Source of the DNA: Noviherbaspirillum_A sp047237965
GTDB taxonomy: Bacteria; Pseudomonadota; Gammaproteobacteria; Burkholderiales; Burkholderiaceae_D
NCBI RefSeq assembly: GCF_047237965.1
Contig: NZ_JBDFLX010000001.1
Coordinates: 1,364,001 to 1,428,000, forward strand
Reading direction: 5' to 3'
DNA: 64,000 nt
Positions 8,545-17,215 of this stretch are shown here, in pieces (within the stretch, counting starts at the first letter, position 1; each line of letters starts with the position of its first letter). The notes beneath the pieces were generated by a model that was not told where the DNA came from, ran no database searches, and saw nothing but the letters and a program-made list of their open reading frames with translations. Made by a program: the position numbers and the translations under genes.

Positions 8545-8575
8545 ACTTTAGACCTTCCAGCGGTTGGAAGGTCAA
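8545..8575 (-). promoter_or_regulatory. CueR-type promoter of copZ
   Basis: On the minus strand, -35 TTGACC (8570-8575) and -10 TAAAGT (8545-8550) are separated by 19 bp, the over-long spacing typical of MerR-family promoters. The spacer holds the dyad CTTCCA and TGGAAG, matching known CueR operators (CCTTCC...GGAAGG). The same element precedes copA at 20995-21025. Confidence 0.88.
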
Positions 8576-8726
8576 GACCTTTGCGCAAACAAAAGGAAAA
8601 AAGCTTTTCCCAAAAGTTCTTTTTCTTTTTAAATGTACAAGATGAAAACAGTGAAGTTAACTACGGGGTAAATTTTTTGCCGAAACCACGATCTGAGCAA
8701 TCTTAGATGTAGGCTTTGGATTCTAA

Positions 8727-8757
8727 TCTTGCATTCTTTTACTCTAAAATTGCAAGA
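8727..8757. promoter_or_regulatory. Inverted repeat in the copCD upstream region
   Basis: TCTTGCA (8727-8733) and TGCAAGA (8751-8757) are 7-bp arms separated by 17 bases, 58 bp before the copC start. It lies where a regulator site would be expected but does not match the CopR-like palindrome found elsewhere in the window. The rest of 8576-8814 shows nothing else recognisable. Confidence 0.35.
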
Positions 8758-8814
8758 ATACCGCATTAAATTGCGGCTAATCCAAACAACGACGTTTAAG
8801 GAACAAGGGCAAAT

Positions 8815-9183
8815 ATGTTTAGTCTCAAAGTGGTTTTCTCTGTCCTACTGATCGCATCGGCTGCAGCCGTAAGCGGCTCCGCTTTCGCACATGCAGCCAT
8901 CAAAGAATCATCGCCTCCGGCTAGGGCTACACTTGACACCCCTCCTAAAGAGGTTGTATTGGTATTTAATGAAAAACTAGAAGGCGCATTCAGTTCGATC
9001 AAGATACTTGACAAAGCCGGCAAGGAAGTCGTTACTTCGAAGGCACGGGTTGACGCGTCGGATCCGACCAAACTACATCTTGATGTTCCAACACTTGGAT
9101 CTGGCATATATACGGTGCGTTGGACTGCAGTAGGACCGGATGGGCATCCGCGTAAGGGCGACTACACTTTTACGGTCAACTAA
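8815..9183 (+). CDS. copC: Periplasmic copper-binding protein CopC
   Basis: A 122-residue protein with a signal peptide (residues 1-25, cleavage AFA-HAA). The mature N-terminal histidine and the late GPDGHPRKGDYTF stretch supply ligands of the family's Cu(II) site. The fold markers ESSPPA and VLVFNEKLEG are standard for CopC. It acts in the periplasm with CopD, which begins at the base after its stop codon. Confidence 0.93.
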   Translation: MFSLKVVFSVLLIASAAAVSGSAFAHAAIKESSPPARATLDTPPKEVVLVFNEKLEGAFSSIKILDKAGKEVVTSKARVDASDPTKLHLDVPTLGSGIYTVRWTAVGPDGHPRKGDYTFTVN

Positions 9184-10119
9184 ATGCCGCTTACGTCAGT
9201 GCTTCATTGGGCAGCGATCTCGTTACTGAACGGGAGCCTTGCGTGGCTCGTGGGAGCGCTTTTTGTTCGTATGTGGATCTCTGGGTCCGAAGGGACCTGG
9301 ACAGACAGCGTTCTGCGCCGGCTCGATTTTAGCTTTTTTGTTGCGTGCATCATCTGTGGAGTTGGCAGCATTGCTAATCTTTGGATCGCTGCCGCTGCGA
9401 TGGGTGACGTGCCGCTTTCCGATGCTTCGGAGGCCTTTCAGACAATGCTTACCTCGACCAGCTATGGTCGACTTGGGCTTTATGGGCTGGTCTTACTGAC
9501 TGCCCTCGCATTGTTTTACGCTTTCTACAGCAACCCCAGGAATCGCCAAGCACAAACTTGGTTGATTGGGTTATTGCTCGGAGCATTCATGTTCACCCGA
9601 GCAGCCAGTAGCCATGCAGCCGAAGGTGGCGTTTTCCGCTTGGCGGTTGCCATTGACTGGCTTCACATCGCATTCATGGCATGCTGGGTCGGAATCGTGC
9701 TGGTTTCAGGATTCGTTGCCCTACCCCGTGCACAGCTTCGTCCTCTGCCTGATCGGCACGTTACGCAGCGTTTTTTGTTATCACTGTCGACAACTGCCAC
9801 AGTTGCACTGATCGGCATTCTGGCCACCGGGGTTTATAACGCCTACCATGGACTTCGCAATTTGGAAGATCTTGTTTCGACCACATGGGGACAAGCTCTG
9901 ACTATGAAGTTATGCCTGATTGCGGTTGCAGTTGCTCTTGGTGGTTACAACCGGTTTGCGGGTTTCCCCGCAGTCCTTGACGAAACGGATAAGGAGCAAT
10001 TCCTAAAGGCCGGAATGGAGCGGTTAAAAACGGTGCTATACGTCGAGGCCGCCCTTCTCGTTGGGGCCGTAGTTGCCGCTGCTGTTCTCGCAAGCGAGGT
10101 AGCCCCTACAGTGTCGTAA
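9184..10119 (+). CDS. copD: Copper resistance/uptake membrane protein CopD
   Basis: A 311-residue integral membrane protein with about eight hydrophobic segments. Histidines in membrane contexts include TRAASSHAAEGG and DWLHIAFMACWVG, as in the CopD/PcoD family. It begins immediately at the end of copC, so the two are translationally linked. CopC and CopD are thought to move copper across the inner membrane. An intrinsic terminator lies about 75 bp downstream. Confidence 0.9.
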   Translation: MPLTSVLHWAAISLLNGSLAWLVGALFVRMWISGSEGTWTDSVLRRLDFSFFVACIICGVGSIANLWIAAAAMGDVPLSDASEAFQTMLTSTSYGRLGLYGLVLLTALALFYAFYSNPRNRQAQTWLIGLLLGAFMFTRAASSHAAEGGVFRLAVAIDWLHIAFMACWVGIVLVSGFVALPRAQLRPLPDRHVTQRFLLSLSTTATVALIGILATGVYNAYHGLRNLEDLVSTTWGQALTMKLCLIAVAVALGGYNRFAGFPAVLDETDKEQFLKAGMERLKTVLYVEAALLVGAVVAAAVLASEVAPTVS

Positions 10120-10192
10120 ATTAGCACCCCGCTGCCAAGTGACATTAGGTCTATTCCTCTTGCGGAGCGGCAGCAAAGCACACCGTACAAAG

Positions 10193-10223
10193 AAGGAGGC
10201 CTTTCGATCACCTCCTTTTTCTC
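10193..10223 (+). terminator. Intrinsic terminator after copCD
   Basis: AAGGAGG (10193-10199) pairs with CCTCCTT (10211-10217), and the stem runs into a T-rich tail (TTTTTCTCTT). It faces the end of copCD. Confidence 0.75.
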
Positions 10224-10412
10224 TTAATCTCTGCATCGCTATAAACTTCCAATAGGATTTCCGCTATTATCCGCTGATGCTACCAATGCAAAAAGCGAAG
10301 CAATGCCTATATCGAGTACAAACAAACAGCATATTCAGTACCAAATTAGTCACCATGGTTGGGCACCCCTTGGCTCTTCGACGTAGATCAACCCAAGAAT
10401 AAAACGGCAAAG

Positions 10413-11534
10413 ATGCAGCACAACGCAATCAAGCTTTTGTCGAGTCACTTGCATCGCATCAAAGAGGACCACACAGGTAGGCTACTACTGGCCGGGAACA
10501 ATGCGCTTACGTTATTTGACCCGTCACGAAAAAATACTTTCAAAACGTCCTTAATTGCTTGCATGGAGGCAATAACACAAGAACTGTCTGAATATTGTAC
10601 ACAGATCCTCGGCGAAGCTGTTTCCATAGTGGAACATCTTATGTTGCCACTGTCCGATGAAGCGAAAGCGCAAGTTTTGGAGTTGGCGAGTCATTTTTTA
10701 GACGACGCACTTTATTTAAAGCGTCTGGATATTCAAATCGAAGGGATGGTGCGTAAAGGCAATCGGTGCGGTATCAAAGTTGAAGAATGGGACATTCGCA
10801 TCGACGTTGAACGTTCCTTATATCAAATCAATACAATGAATTTGATTCGCAGGCGACTGGTTCAGCTTTCAGATGACTTAGAACTTATGAGACTCCGATT
10901 TTGGCGTACATCTTCGGTGCCACTTTCAACTATAGGAGAAGTAAAAGTGCCCTTTTCTGAATTAATGAATGACACGATTGACATATTGAAATCTGACGGT
11001 ACTGAAGTGGCAGGGCGTAAGGCAAGTGTACAGAAAAACAAGATATTTATGGAGGCCGATGGGTTATTAATTGAGCCTGGCGACTTGATCCTACGTCGAA
11101 TGTCTAATGGAGCCAAAGAAACTTACCGAGTGATTGATCCTGGTTTCCATGAAGATTTTCACCAGATCAAGGCCCATTATCAGATGGACGTGCATAAGCT
11201 TGGCATGCCAGAAGCCAAAAGTGCAGTCCAGAATATTACATATAACGTTAGCGGCAATAACACTCGCATTAATCAAAACTCAATTGATAATTCCACCAAT
11301 GTTGTCCATATCGACAATCGTGCCTTGCAACACATTGAAGCTCTAAGGCAAGAGTTAAAGCAAGTAGATTTACCGGAACCGGATAGAGCAGCAGCTTTTG
11401 AAATAGTTGATGAAGTTGAGGAAGCCTTTCGTAGTGGCAAACCAAAGAAAACAATCGTGTCAGCCCTACTTAGCTCATTACCAAATGTTGCCAATATTGC
11501 AACCATAGTATCGGCTATTGCAAGTTGTCTGTAG
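10413..11534 (+). CDS. Unrecognised protein with N/S/T-rich segment and C-terminal helical tail
   Basis: Not recognised. The frame is open from a TTG at 10359; the ATG at 10413 (373 residues) is the more ordinary start, though neither has a clear ribosome site. About 180 helical, charged residues come first, then a beta-rich section (VPFSELMNDTI to HQIKAHYQMD). A polar repeat-like strand follows (YNVSGNNTRINQNSIDNST), then a charged helix and a hydrophobic C-terminal helix (SLPNVANIATIVSAIASCL). No signal peptide is seen. Similar N-rich linkers followed by such helices occur in proteins of defence islands, so a defence role is possible but unproven. AT-rich relative to the flanking copper genes. 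Confidence 0.6.
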   Translation: MQHNAIKLLSSHLHRIKEDHTGRLLLAGNNALTLFDPSRKNTFKTSLIACMEAITQELSEYCTQILGEAVSIVEHLMLPLSDEAKAQVLELASHFLDDALYLKRLDIQIEGMVRKGNRCGIKVEEWDIRIDVERSLYQINTMNLIRRRLVQLSDDLELMRLRFWRTSSVPLSTIGEVKVPFSELMNDTIDILKSDGTEVAGRKASVQKNKIFMEADGLLIEPGDLILRRMSNGAKETYRVIDPGFHEDFHQIKAHYQMDVHKLGMPEAKSAVQNITYNVSGNNTRINQNSIDNSTNVVHIDNRALQHIEALRQELKQVDLPEPDRAAAFEIVDEVEEAFRSGKPKKTIVSALLSSLPNVANIATIVSAIASCL

Positions 11535-11596
11535 AACACAATAGCGCTAAAGGGGCAGTCACATAAATCTTCTATTAGCCACCAGAAATCTTAACC

Positions 11597-12223
11597 ATGA
11601 AATTTCAACACCCAATCACGCCAGCCGACATAAGTGAGCCAATCCTGTCGCTCTGCCATGAGATTGTTCCGAACTCGACCCCAGAGTACGTTGACGTTCT
11701 GCCATTATTAGGCGCTCCCGCTAATGAATGTTTTGTGCTTGTGGAAGACCAGGCACGCAACGCAGGTGGCGAGTCAGTCATTGGCTGGGCTCTGTGGGAA
11801 CTACCCGGCCTTTTCATAGAAGCTGAGTTTCATGCCGTGTGGCGAAATCCCGATGGTGAAATGGTCGATATATCGCCAAAAACAAGACAAACGCAACGCA
11901 TCCTATTTCTTCCAGATCCGTCAGCCAGATATGACGGTCGCCAAGTCAACAACCTTCGACATGCGATTAGCCGGGATCCAGACGTTTCAGCTTATCTTCA
12001 GGCGTTCGATGACGAGTTTGAATTTTTGAACCGGGGCGAACGTGCGCTACAACATGGCGAACTCCGGCTAAATGACCGGGACGCTATAGAGTATGGAAAT
12101 ATAGAACGAAGGCTTGAAACACTACACATGCGCCTGTTACCACGATTTCCTTCTTTTGGTCCCTACACTGCCTGCTGGTGCGGTAGCGGTAAAAAATTAA
12201 AATGGTGTCACAAATCGGTTTGA
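11597..12223 (+). CDS. SEC-C zinc-motif protein of unknown function
   Basis: A 208-residue protein. The C-terminus is a SEC-C zinc motif, CWCGSGKKLKWCH, with the spacing seen at the SecA C-terminus and in many small proteins. The N-terminal part (GWALWELPGLFIEAEFHAVW) is a conserved-looking but unnamed domain. It is 62 bp after the preceding unknown gene on the same strand, so co-transcription is possible. No link to metal resistance is evident. Confidence 0.7.
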   Translation: MKFQHPITPADISEPILSLCHEIVPNSTPEYVDVLPLLGAPANECFVLVEDQARNAGGESVIGWALWELPGLFIEAEFHAVWRNPDGEMVDISPKTRQTQRILFLPDPSARYDGRQVNNLRHAISRDPDVSAYLQAFDDEFEFLNRGERALQHGELRLNDRDAIEYGNIERRLETLHMRLLPRFPSFGPYTACWCGSGKKLKWCHKSV

Positions 12224-12365
12224 GAAACAACGCGACTATATGTGTTAACCAATAACAGTGTCCAAACGGTTGGCAAGGCGCTTGAGTTAATTATTGCAAA
12301 AGAAGATGTTATTACATTTATTATCCCCGATACTATTCCCACGGCCTTCCAGCACAACGATTGTT

Positions 12366-13358
12366 TTAGGAGGAAAAGAAAATAGACCGTTCTTCCGTAG
12401 TATGAAGATTGTGAGTGGCGATGTGGGAGGGTTTAGACGGCACAAGTTCTGACCTCAAATTCCATGGCAAATCGTCAAAATTGATCTCAGCGATAACTGC
12501 AGAGAAATCTTTGGAGTAGCAGTCCTTTAACACTTTCATATTTGTTGAAGGAAAGCTGTCTTTGAATTCCTTATTATACCGTGGCTGGAAGTATCGGATT
12601 AGCGACGCTTCATACAACGCTACCCGTTCTTTTTCCGTTGTGCCAAATAACTTATCTATGCCTGCTCTGATCCGCTCATTGCCAGCTTTCTGGTTTTGTG
12701 CGAATGGATTCATTACAGTGACTAATCCTGTCGCAGGAAGTATCTCAAGCAGCAGAAGTGTCAAGGAACTTCCGTGTGAAATACCATTTAAAGCAATTTT
12801 CTGCAAAGTTTCGTGTTTCTTCAAACGATCAAGTGCGGATCTTTCTCCTGCGGAACCGAAAGCCTGACCGATATACAGTACATTGAAATGTACCGGGATC
12901 TTTCTCCTGACTGCCATAGCAATGTCCAAATCTTCAATGGCGAATTCTCGGCCTTCTGGACTCACAAAGCGGAATCTATCGTTCTCCTCCATTACGTTTG
13001 CGCCTTCAGGCAATTCGAAATTTAGCTCAACCATATCACTTCCGACGGTCACGTAAAACTTTGCAGAGCATCCATCTTGTTGCACATCCTTAAGTGCTAT
13101 TGTTGGAGTTTCACCAATGACGTATATATGGCACTTCTTGGTGACTTCAGCGAATTCCTTTAGGCGTTCGGCGTCATAAATACCAACTGCCGGGAGGATA
13201 ACAAAGCTATGTGCGTACATTAGCAACGCGTGCTCGACATCGAACAGCTTTTTCTTTGCATCAAGCATATTATTGGCATTTAGTGAATGACGAAGCGAGT
13301 GTATATCAATATGTTCAGTGAGTCGATCCACCGGGCAGTATTTAGAAAGTCCATCCAA
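12366..13358 (-). CDS. Hypothetical protein with a GIY-YIG-like region
   Basis: A 330-residue protein. In the second half, NVLYIGQAFG, then RSALDRLKKHETLQ, then YEASLIRYFQPRYN follow the order of GIY-YIG nuclease elements: the YIG strand, an Arg/His helix, and a Glu with a final 'P-x-YN'. The first GIY half is weak (HFNVLYIG), so activity is uncertain. The N-terminal 170 residues are unassigned. It is convergent with the SEC-C gene and divergent from the ZntR-like operon. It might be a restriction or mobility-related nuclease. Confidence 0.55.
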   Translation of the reverse strand: MDGLSKYCPVDRLTEHIDIHSLRHSLNANNMLDAKKKLFDVEHALLMYAHSFVILPAVGIYDAERLKEFAEVTKKCHIYVIGETPTIALKDVQQDGCSAKFYVTVGSDMVELNFELPEGANVMEENDRFRFVSPEGREFAIEDLDIAMAVRRKIPVHFNVLYIGQAFGSAGERSALDRLKKHETLQKIALNGISHGSSLTLLLLEILPATGLVTVMNPFAQNQKAGNERIRAGIDKLFGTTEKERVALYEASLIRYFQPRYNKEFKDSFPSTNMKVLKDCYSKDFSAVIAEINFDDLPWNLRSELVPSKPSHIATHNLHTTEERSIFFSS

Positions 13359-13618
13359 ACATTAGTGAGACCTTGCTATTGACGTCGCTATTCTATTTTC
13401 TTAAGACGTTGCATTGTAAAGGTTGCGTTTGTCGACTGCTCTGCTGCGATTTTAGACAACTTGGTCACTGATTTTCCTGGCCACTGCCTGCTAATTGGAA
13501 TTGCTGGTTGCAGATTGGCTGAAGTTTTCGGATGTCTTGGCTATGCTTGCCGACAGCGTCGTGGATTACGGCTCAGCTACACATTTAAATATGCCTGAAG
13601 CTAGATTGAAAATAGTCC

Positions 13619-13650
13619 TTGACTTTGGAGTCCACTCCAAGGTTTACACT
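13619..13650 (+). promoter_or_regulatory. ZntR-like MerR-family promoter, autoregulatory
   Basis: -35 TTGACT (13619-13624) and -10 TACACT (13645-13650) are 20 bp apart. Between them lies the dyad TTGGAGTCCACTCCAA. The core GGAGTC-ACTCC is the same as in the E. coli zntA operator, which also has a 20-bp spacer. Transcription would start near 13657, just ahead of the regulator's ATG at 13675, which also decides that start codon. The rest of the 13359-13618 gap shows nothing recognisable. Confidence 0.85.
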
Positions 13651-13674
13651 ATGGTTTTAGCAGAGCAAGCGCGT

Positions 13675-14091
13675 ATGTTGACCATTGGAAAACTTGCTGC
13701 CATCGCAGAAATTTCGACAGACTCTCTTCGGTATTACGAAAGAGAGGGATTGGTACGCCCTGCATCACTAACGCGAGCCGGCTATAGGCTATATGGAGAA
13801 GATTCAGCGCAACGTATTCAGTTCATCAAACATGCGCAAGCCTGCGGTTTTACGCTGGCCGAAATTCGTGAGCTGTTAGAACTACGTGAGCACACAACAG
13901 CCTGCTGTAGCGATGTGCGCCGACTAGCCGTTGAAAAAAAGCTTCAAATTGAGGCGCGCATCAAGGCGCTGAAAACCATGTCAAAAGCACTCGACATTAT
14001 GATTAGCAACTGCGCTGGTGACGCTATCCCGGTGGGCGAGTGTGCCATTTTGGCCGCCCTCGAAGAAGCCAAAAGTGGAAAAAAACCATGA
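13675..14091 (+). CDS. MerR-family metal regulator, ZntR-like
   Basis: Starting at the ATG at 13675 gives 138 residues. A longer open frame to 13495 would read through the promoter and is rejected. The MerR helix-turn-helix region is TIGKLAAIAEISTDSLRYYE. Metal ligands are Cys77/Cys78 at the start of the dimer helix and Cys113 and Cys123 in the loop, with the nine-residue spacing of ZntR. The second loop Cys and the His of E. coli ZntR are missing, so the metal may differ (Zn, Pb, Cd or Hg). The stop overlaps the next start. Confidence 0.85.
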   Translation: MLTIGKLAAIAEISTDSLRYYEREGLVRPASLTRAGYRLYGEDSAQRIQFIKHAQACGFTLAEIRELLELREHTTACCSDVRRLAVEKKLQIEARIKALKTMSKALDIMISNCAGDAIPVGECAILAALEEAKSGKKP

Positions 14092-14360
14092 TCGTTGAAC
14101 TGTTTTTTACTGAGGGATGCCGCAAGTGCGCAGCGGCACGCGATGAGTTGAAAGCTGCCGCCGAACGCAGCGCACCGGGCGTCTCCTGGCGAGAAGTCAA
14201 CGCCCTAAAGGAACTCGACTATGCTGTCGAGCTTGGGATTTTAACGTTGCCCGCATTGGCAATTGATAAAGAGGTCGTATTCGCTTCGTTGCCTACCCCG
14301 GCCCAACTGGCAAAAGCACTACAACAGCGGCTTGAGCACGAACCGTTTCATGGACATTGA
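14088..14360 (+). CDS. Small thioredoxin/glutaredoxin-like protein
   Basis: From ATG 14088, overlapping the regulator stop by four bases, this is a 90-residue single-domain protein. It begins IVELFFTEGCRKCAAARDEL, a thioredoxin-fold strand followed by a CRKC redox motif, and has the cis-proline strand LTLPALAID. It lacks a signal peptide, so it should be cytoplasmic. Together with the CcdA-like membrane protein overlapping its end it could form a thiol-transfer pair. Confidence 0.78.
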   Translation: MIVELFFTEGCRKCAAARDELKAAAERSAPGVSWREVNALKELDYAVELGILTLPALAIDKEVVFASLPTPAQLAKALQQRLEHEPFHGH

Positions 14361-15045
14361 CTCGCTGCGTCAGAGTATTGAGCAAGCAGGATACGCTTCT
14401 GCCGGCATAGGCTTGCTGGCCGGATTAGCCTTCAGTATCAACCCGGTCGCCATCGCTGCAATTCCAGTGTCGCTTGCATATGTCACAAGAGCAAGGGAAA
14501 AACGGACTGCACTTCTTTTTGGCGGCATGTTCATTACTGGTTTGATCGTTACTCATATTGCCCTTGGCGTGATTGCCGGATATGGGGGACGCTGGGTAAT
14601 AAATCTTCTTGGCCGCTACTGGGGCATAGTCTTGGGGCCGCTACTGATTTTCCTCGGACTGATCTGGGCTGGATGGGTACGCGTCCCCCTTCCCGCTGCG
14701 TCTTTCCGGGGAAAATCTGCAACAGGTCCTTGGGGAGCTTTCGTCTTGGGAATTCCCTTTGCAGTGGCAGTCTGCCCAGTGTGCACGCCTGTCCTGATTG
14801 TTATGCTTGGTATCGTCGCTGGTATTGGCTCTCCGCTGCTAGGTGCCATTCTTCTGCTCGGATTTGCAATTGGTCGCTCCATCCCAATCGCTTTAGGTGC
14901 CTGGGCCGTGCAACTGCTCGATAAATTTTTAATATTTTCTAAGTATCAACATGCGCTGGACGTTGCAGGTGGGCTGCTGTTAGTAGGGTCCGGGCTATAC
15001 CTTTTAAATGCCGTGTTTTTTCTTGTGCCAGCTTTGGCGGCATAG
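14350..15045 (+). CDS. CcdA/DsbD-like membrane thiol transporter
   Basis: From ATG 14350, overlapping the previous gene by 11 bases, this is a 231-residue protein with about six membrane segments. The CcdA-family core is visible: SINPVAIAAIPVSLAYV in the first half, where a Cys usually precedes the Pro, and AVAVCPVCTPVLIVM in the second half. One of the two canonical redox cysteines is therefore replaced while a CPVC pair is present. It may relay reducing power, or transport a metal or thiol compound, with the thioredoxin-like partner. Confidence 0.75.
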   Translation: MDIDSLRQSIEQAGYASAGIGLLAGLAFSINPVAIAAIPVSLAYVTRAREKRTALLFGGMFITGLIVTHIALGVIAGYGGRWVINLLGRYWGIVLGPLLIFLGLIWAGWVRVPLPAASFRGKSATGPWGAFVLGIPFAVAVCPVCTPVLIVMLGIVAGIGSPLLGAILLLGFAIGRSIPIALGAWAVQLLDKFLIFSKYQHALDVAGGLLLVGSGLYLLNAVFFLVPALAA

Positions 15046-15067
15046 CTTTATACCGTGAACCAACACT

Positions 15068-15280
15068 ATGAAACGTACCGGTTATCCTGGTAAGACAGAC
15101 ACACGGACCTTGAACCAGGAGGTGTTAGAAGTATTCGACCATGCTTGCGATCAAGGTGATTTAGAGGTTGCGGAGCATTTGCTCCGAGCGCTTGAGATTT
15201 TTGCTCTCCGAAGCGGTGACGACGGCAATCTGGATGCCGTCTACATAGCACTGGCCCAGACCCTACTTGGAAAACACTGA
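15068..15280 (+). CDS. Small helical protein of unknown function
   Basis: 70 residues, predicted mostly helical and acidic (LNQEVLEVFDHACDQGDLEV, then AEHLLRALEIFAL). It lies 22 bp after the CcdA-like gene and 28 bp before the DUF4865 gene in the same operon. No family is recognised with certainty. Confidence 0.6.
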   Translation: MKRTGYPGKTDTRTLNQEVLEVFDHACDQGDLEVAEHLLRALEIFALRSGDDGNLDAVYIALAQTLLGKH

Positions 15281-15308
15281 GGCAAACAGATAATTTAAGG
15301 AACAGCAT

Positions 15309-15899
15309 ATGTTAGCGATGCAATACATATTTACCTATCCCGATGATTATGACATGACCACAATTCGAGCACGCGTTATGGAGCGAGGTGCTCAGTTTGA
15401 CAAACTTGAAGGACTGTTTGAAAAAGCGTTTCTTATTTCGGAAAAGGGAAAAGGCGCAGTACAGCAGAACACTTACGCCCCTTTTTACATTTGGAACTAT
15501 CCGCAGGCGATGACCGCATTTATCGCGAGTGATAAATTCTCAGCACTAACGCAGGCATTTGGGCGTCCGACGATCAAATCTTGGATACCCGTGTATTTTT
15601 CCACGGGTTTGGCTAAAACGGCCACTCCACTGCTTGCTACCAAGGAAACGGTAAGCGTGCCTGCAGATGCAGAATTTGCGGAAGTTCGTCGTATCGAGTA
15701 TGCCCAGCACCGCCGGTGGACTGAACTTCCAAACCATCACTCTAGCTACATTGGACTTGATCCTGCAACATGGGAAATCATTCGGTTTGCACTATGGACG
15801 GCGCTACCAGATGCACTACCGGTGGATGCACAGATTTACCAAGTGTTGCATTTGTCTGCTCCGGCTCTCGATTTCTCGGCCTACAAGTCAATATGCTAG
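15309..15899 (+). CDS. DUF4865 family protein
   Basis: A 196-residue protein beginning MLAMQYIFTYPDDYDMTTIR and containing KAFLISEKG and YAPFYIWNYPQAM, the conserved face of DUF4865 proteins. These are thought to be related to monooxygenase- or YCII-like folds, with no known function. AAGGA precedes the start. Its last codons overlap the ATG of the ATP-grasp gene (ATGCTAG), so the two are translationally coupled. Confidence 0.72.
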   Translation: MLAMQYIFTYPDDYDMTTIRARVMERGAQFDKLEGLFEKAFLISEKGKGAVQQNTYAPFYIWNYPQAMTAFIASDKFSALTQAFGRPTIKSWIPVYFSTGLAKTATPLLATKETVSVPADAEFAEVRRIEYAQHRRWTELPNHHSSYIGLDPATWEIIRFALWTALPDALPVDAQIYQVLHLSAPALDFSAYKSIC

Positions 15900-17215
15900 C
15901 TAATTGTGAAGTAGCGTCTGACTCTACTCCCTCTGCCGTCGACCAACTCAATAAAAGTTGTTTTTGTGGGGGCGTCGATCGTGATGCACTAATCCGAGAA
16001 TTGAAAGATAATGCCTTCACGCCCGATGCATTGGAAAAGCTTCAGGAAGACCGGCCAGGCCTTTTTTCGGCCCACCCTGTTTTTGTAAATTCAAGCGATG
16101 TTAAAAAGATGACGGCCATCATCGGGGCTGTCGAGCATGTCGTCGGCGTGCCTGCATACCGCCAGCATGTACTCAGTGATGCGCCAGAAATTGCACACCA
16201 TAAGGCGAAGGCCCAAGGTGTTTTCTTCGGCTACGACTTTCATCTGGCAGCGGATGGACCAAAACTTATCGAAATCAATACGAATGCGGGTGGAGCACTT
16301 TTAAATAGCGCTCTCATAAGAGCCCAGCGTGCATTGTGTACGCCAGTGCAAACGATGGTACCGCCGCTGCCTCAGCGCCGTTTTTCCGACCAAGCGTTCG
16401 TTGACATGTTCTTATGCGAGTGGGATCTCGCTTCTCGGAATTTTCCACTTCGAACGGTTGCCATCGTCGACAACAATCCAGTACAGCAGTATTTGTATCC
16501 TGAATTTCTGTTGTTTCAGGGTTTGCTGGAGAAGTATGGCATCAGCGTCGTAATTGCCGATTTAAAAGAACTAGAGTTCAAAAACGGAATAGTTGTCTGC
16601 CGAGGTAAACGGCTTGATCTCGTTTATAACCGCCTGACTGACTTTTACTTTGATGAGCCGGAGTGCACTGTCCTGCGCGACGCTTATTTTGCTGACGCCT
16701 TAGTGGTAACGCCGCACCCTCGTGCACATGCGCTGTACGCCAACAAACGCAATCTCGCAATTCTTTCCGACCCAGATTCTTTACGTTCGTTTGGTATCGC
16801 GGCTTCTTGGATCGATATTCTTGCAACGGGTATTCCGAAAACTGAAACTGTAACACCCGGTAATGCGAGCCGTCTCTGGCAGGCGCGTCGCAAACTATTT
16901 TTCAAACCGGTTTCAGGGTTCGCAGGCAAGGCCGTTTATCGCGGCGACAAACTTACCAAACGTGCTTGGAACGATATTTTGGCTGGCGATTACGTTGCTC
17001 AACATTTTGTTTCGCCGAGCGAGAGGCACATAAATTATGGCGACGCAAACGGTCCATTTAAAGTAGATATCCGCAATTATGTATATCAAGGACGCGTTCA
17101 GTTACTCGCTGCTCGCACGTATCAAGGCCAGACAACTAACTTCCGTACGTCGGGTGGGGGTTTTGCATCAGTGGTTTCAATACCGCAAAGCCAAAGCAAG
17201 GTAACAACGCCATGA
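15893..17215 (+). CDS. ATP-grasp ligase-like protein
   Basis: From ATG 15893 the product is 440 residues. ATP-grasp features include an acidic metal-binding strand LIEINTNAGGALLN, the nucleotide-binding strand RKLFFKPVSGFAGKAVYRG, and the C-terminal RNYVYQGRVQLLAARTYQGQ with the GGGFASV turn. The first elements precede the lysine strand, which suggests a permuted arrangement. Such enzymes join a carboxylate to an amine or thiol using ATP, as in peptide or glutathione-like ligation. It is last in the metal-regulated operon, so making or modifying a thiol metal-binding small molecule is a reasonable hypothesis. Substrates are unknown. Confidence 0.7.
   Translation: MLANCEVASDSTPSAVDQLNKSCFCGGVDRDALIRELKDNAFTPDALEKLQEDRPGLFSAHPVFVNSSDVKKMTAIIGAVEHVVGVPAYRQHVLSDAPEIAHHKAKAQGVFFGYDFHLAADGPKLIEINTNAGGALLNSALIRAQRALCTPVQTMVPPLPQRRFSDQAFVDMFLCEWDLASRNFPLRTVAIVDNNPVQQYLYPEFLLFQGLLEKYGISVVIADLKELEFKNGIVVCRGKRLDLVYNRLTDFYFDEPECTVLRDAYFADALVVTPHPRAHALYANKRNLAILSDPDSLRSFGIAASWIDILATGIPKTETVTPGNASRLWQARRKLFFKPVSGFAGKAVYRGDKLTKRAWNDILAGDYVAQHFVSPSERHINYGDANGPFKVDIRNYVYQGRVQLLAARTYQGQTTNFRTSGGGFASVVSIPQSQSKVTTP

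Noticed and set aside
13495..13674. Longer N-terminus for the ZntR-like regulator
   Set aside because: The extension crosses the -35/-10 promoter. The MerR fold starts at the ATG at 13675.
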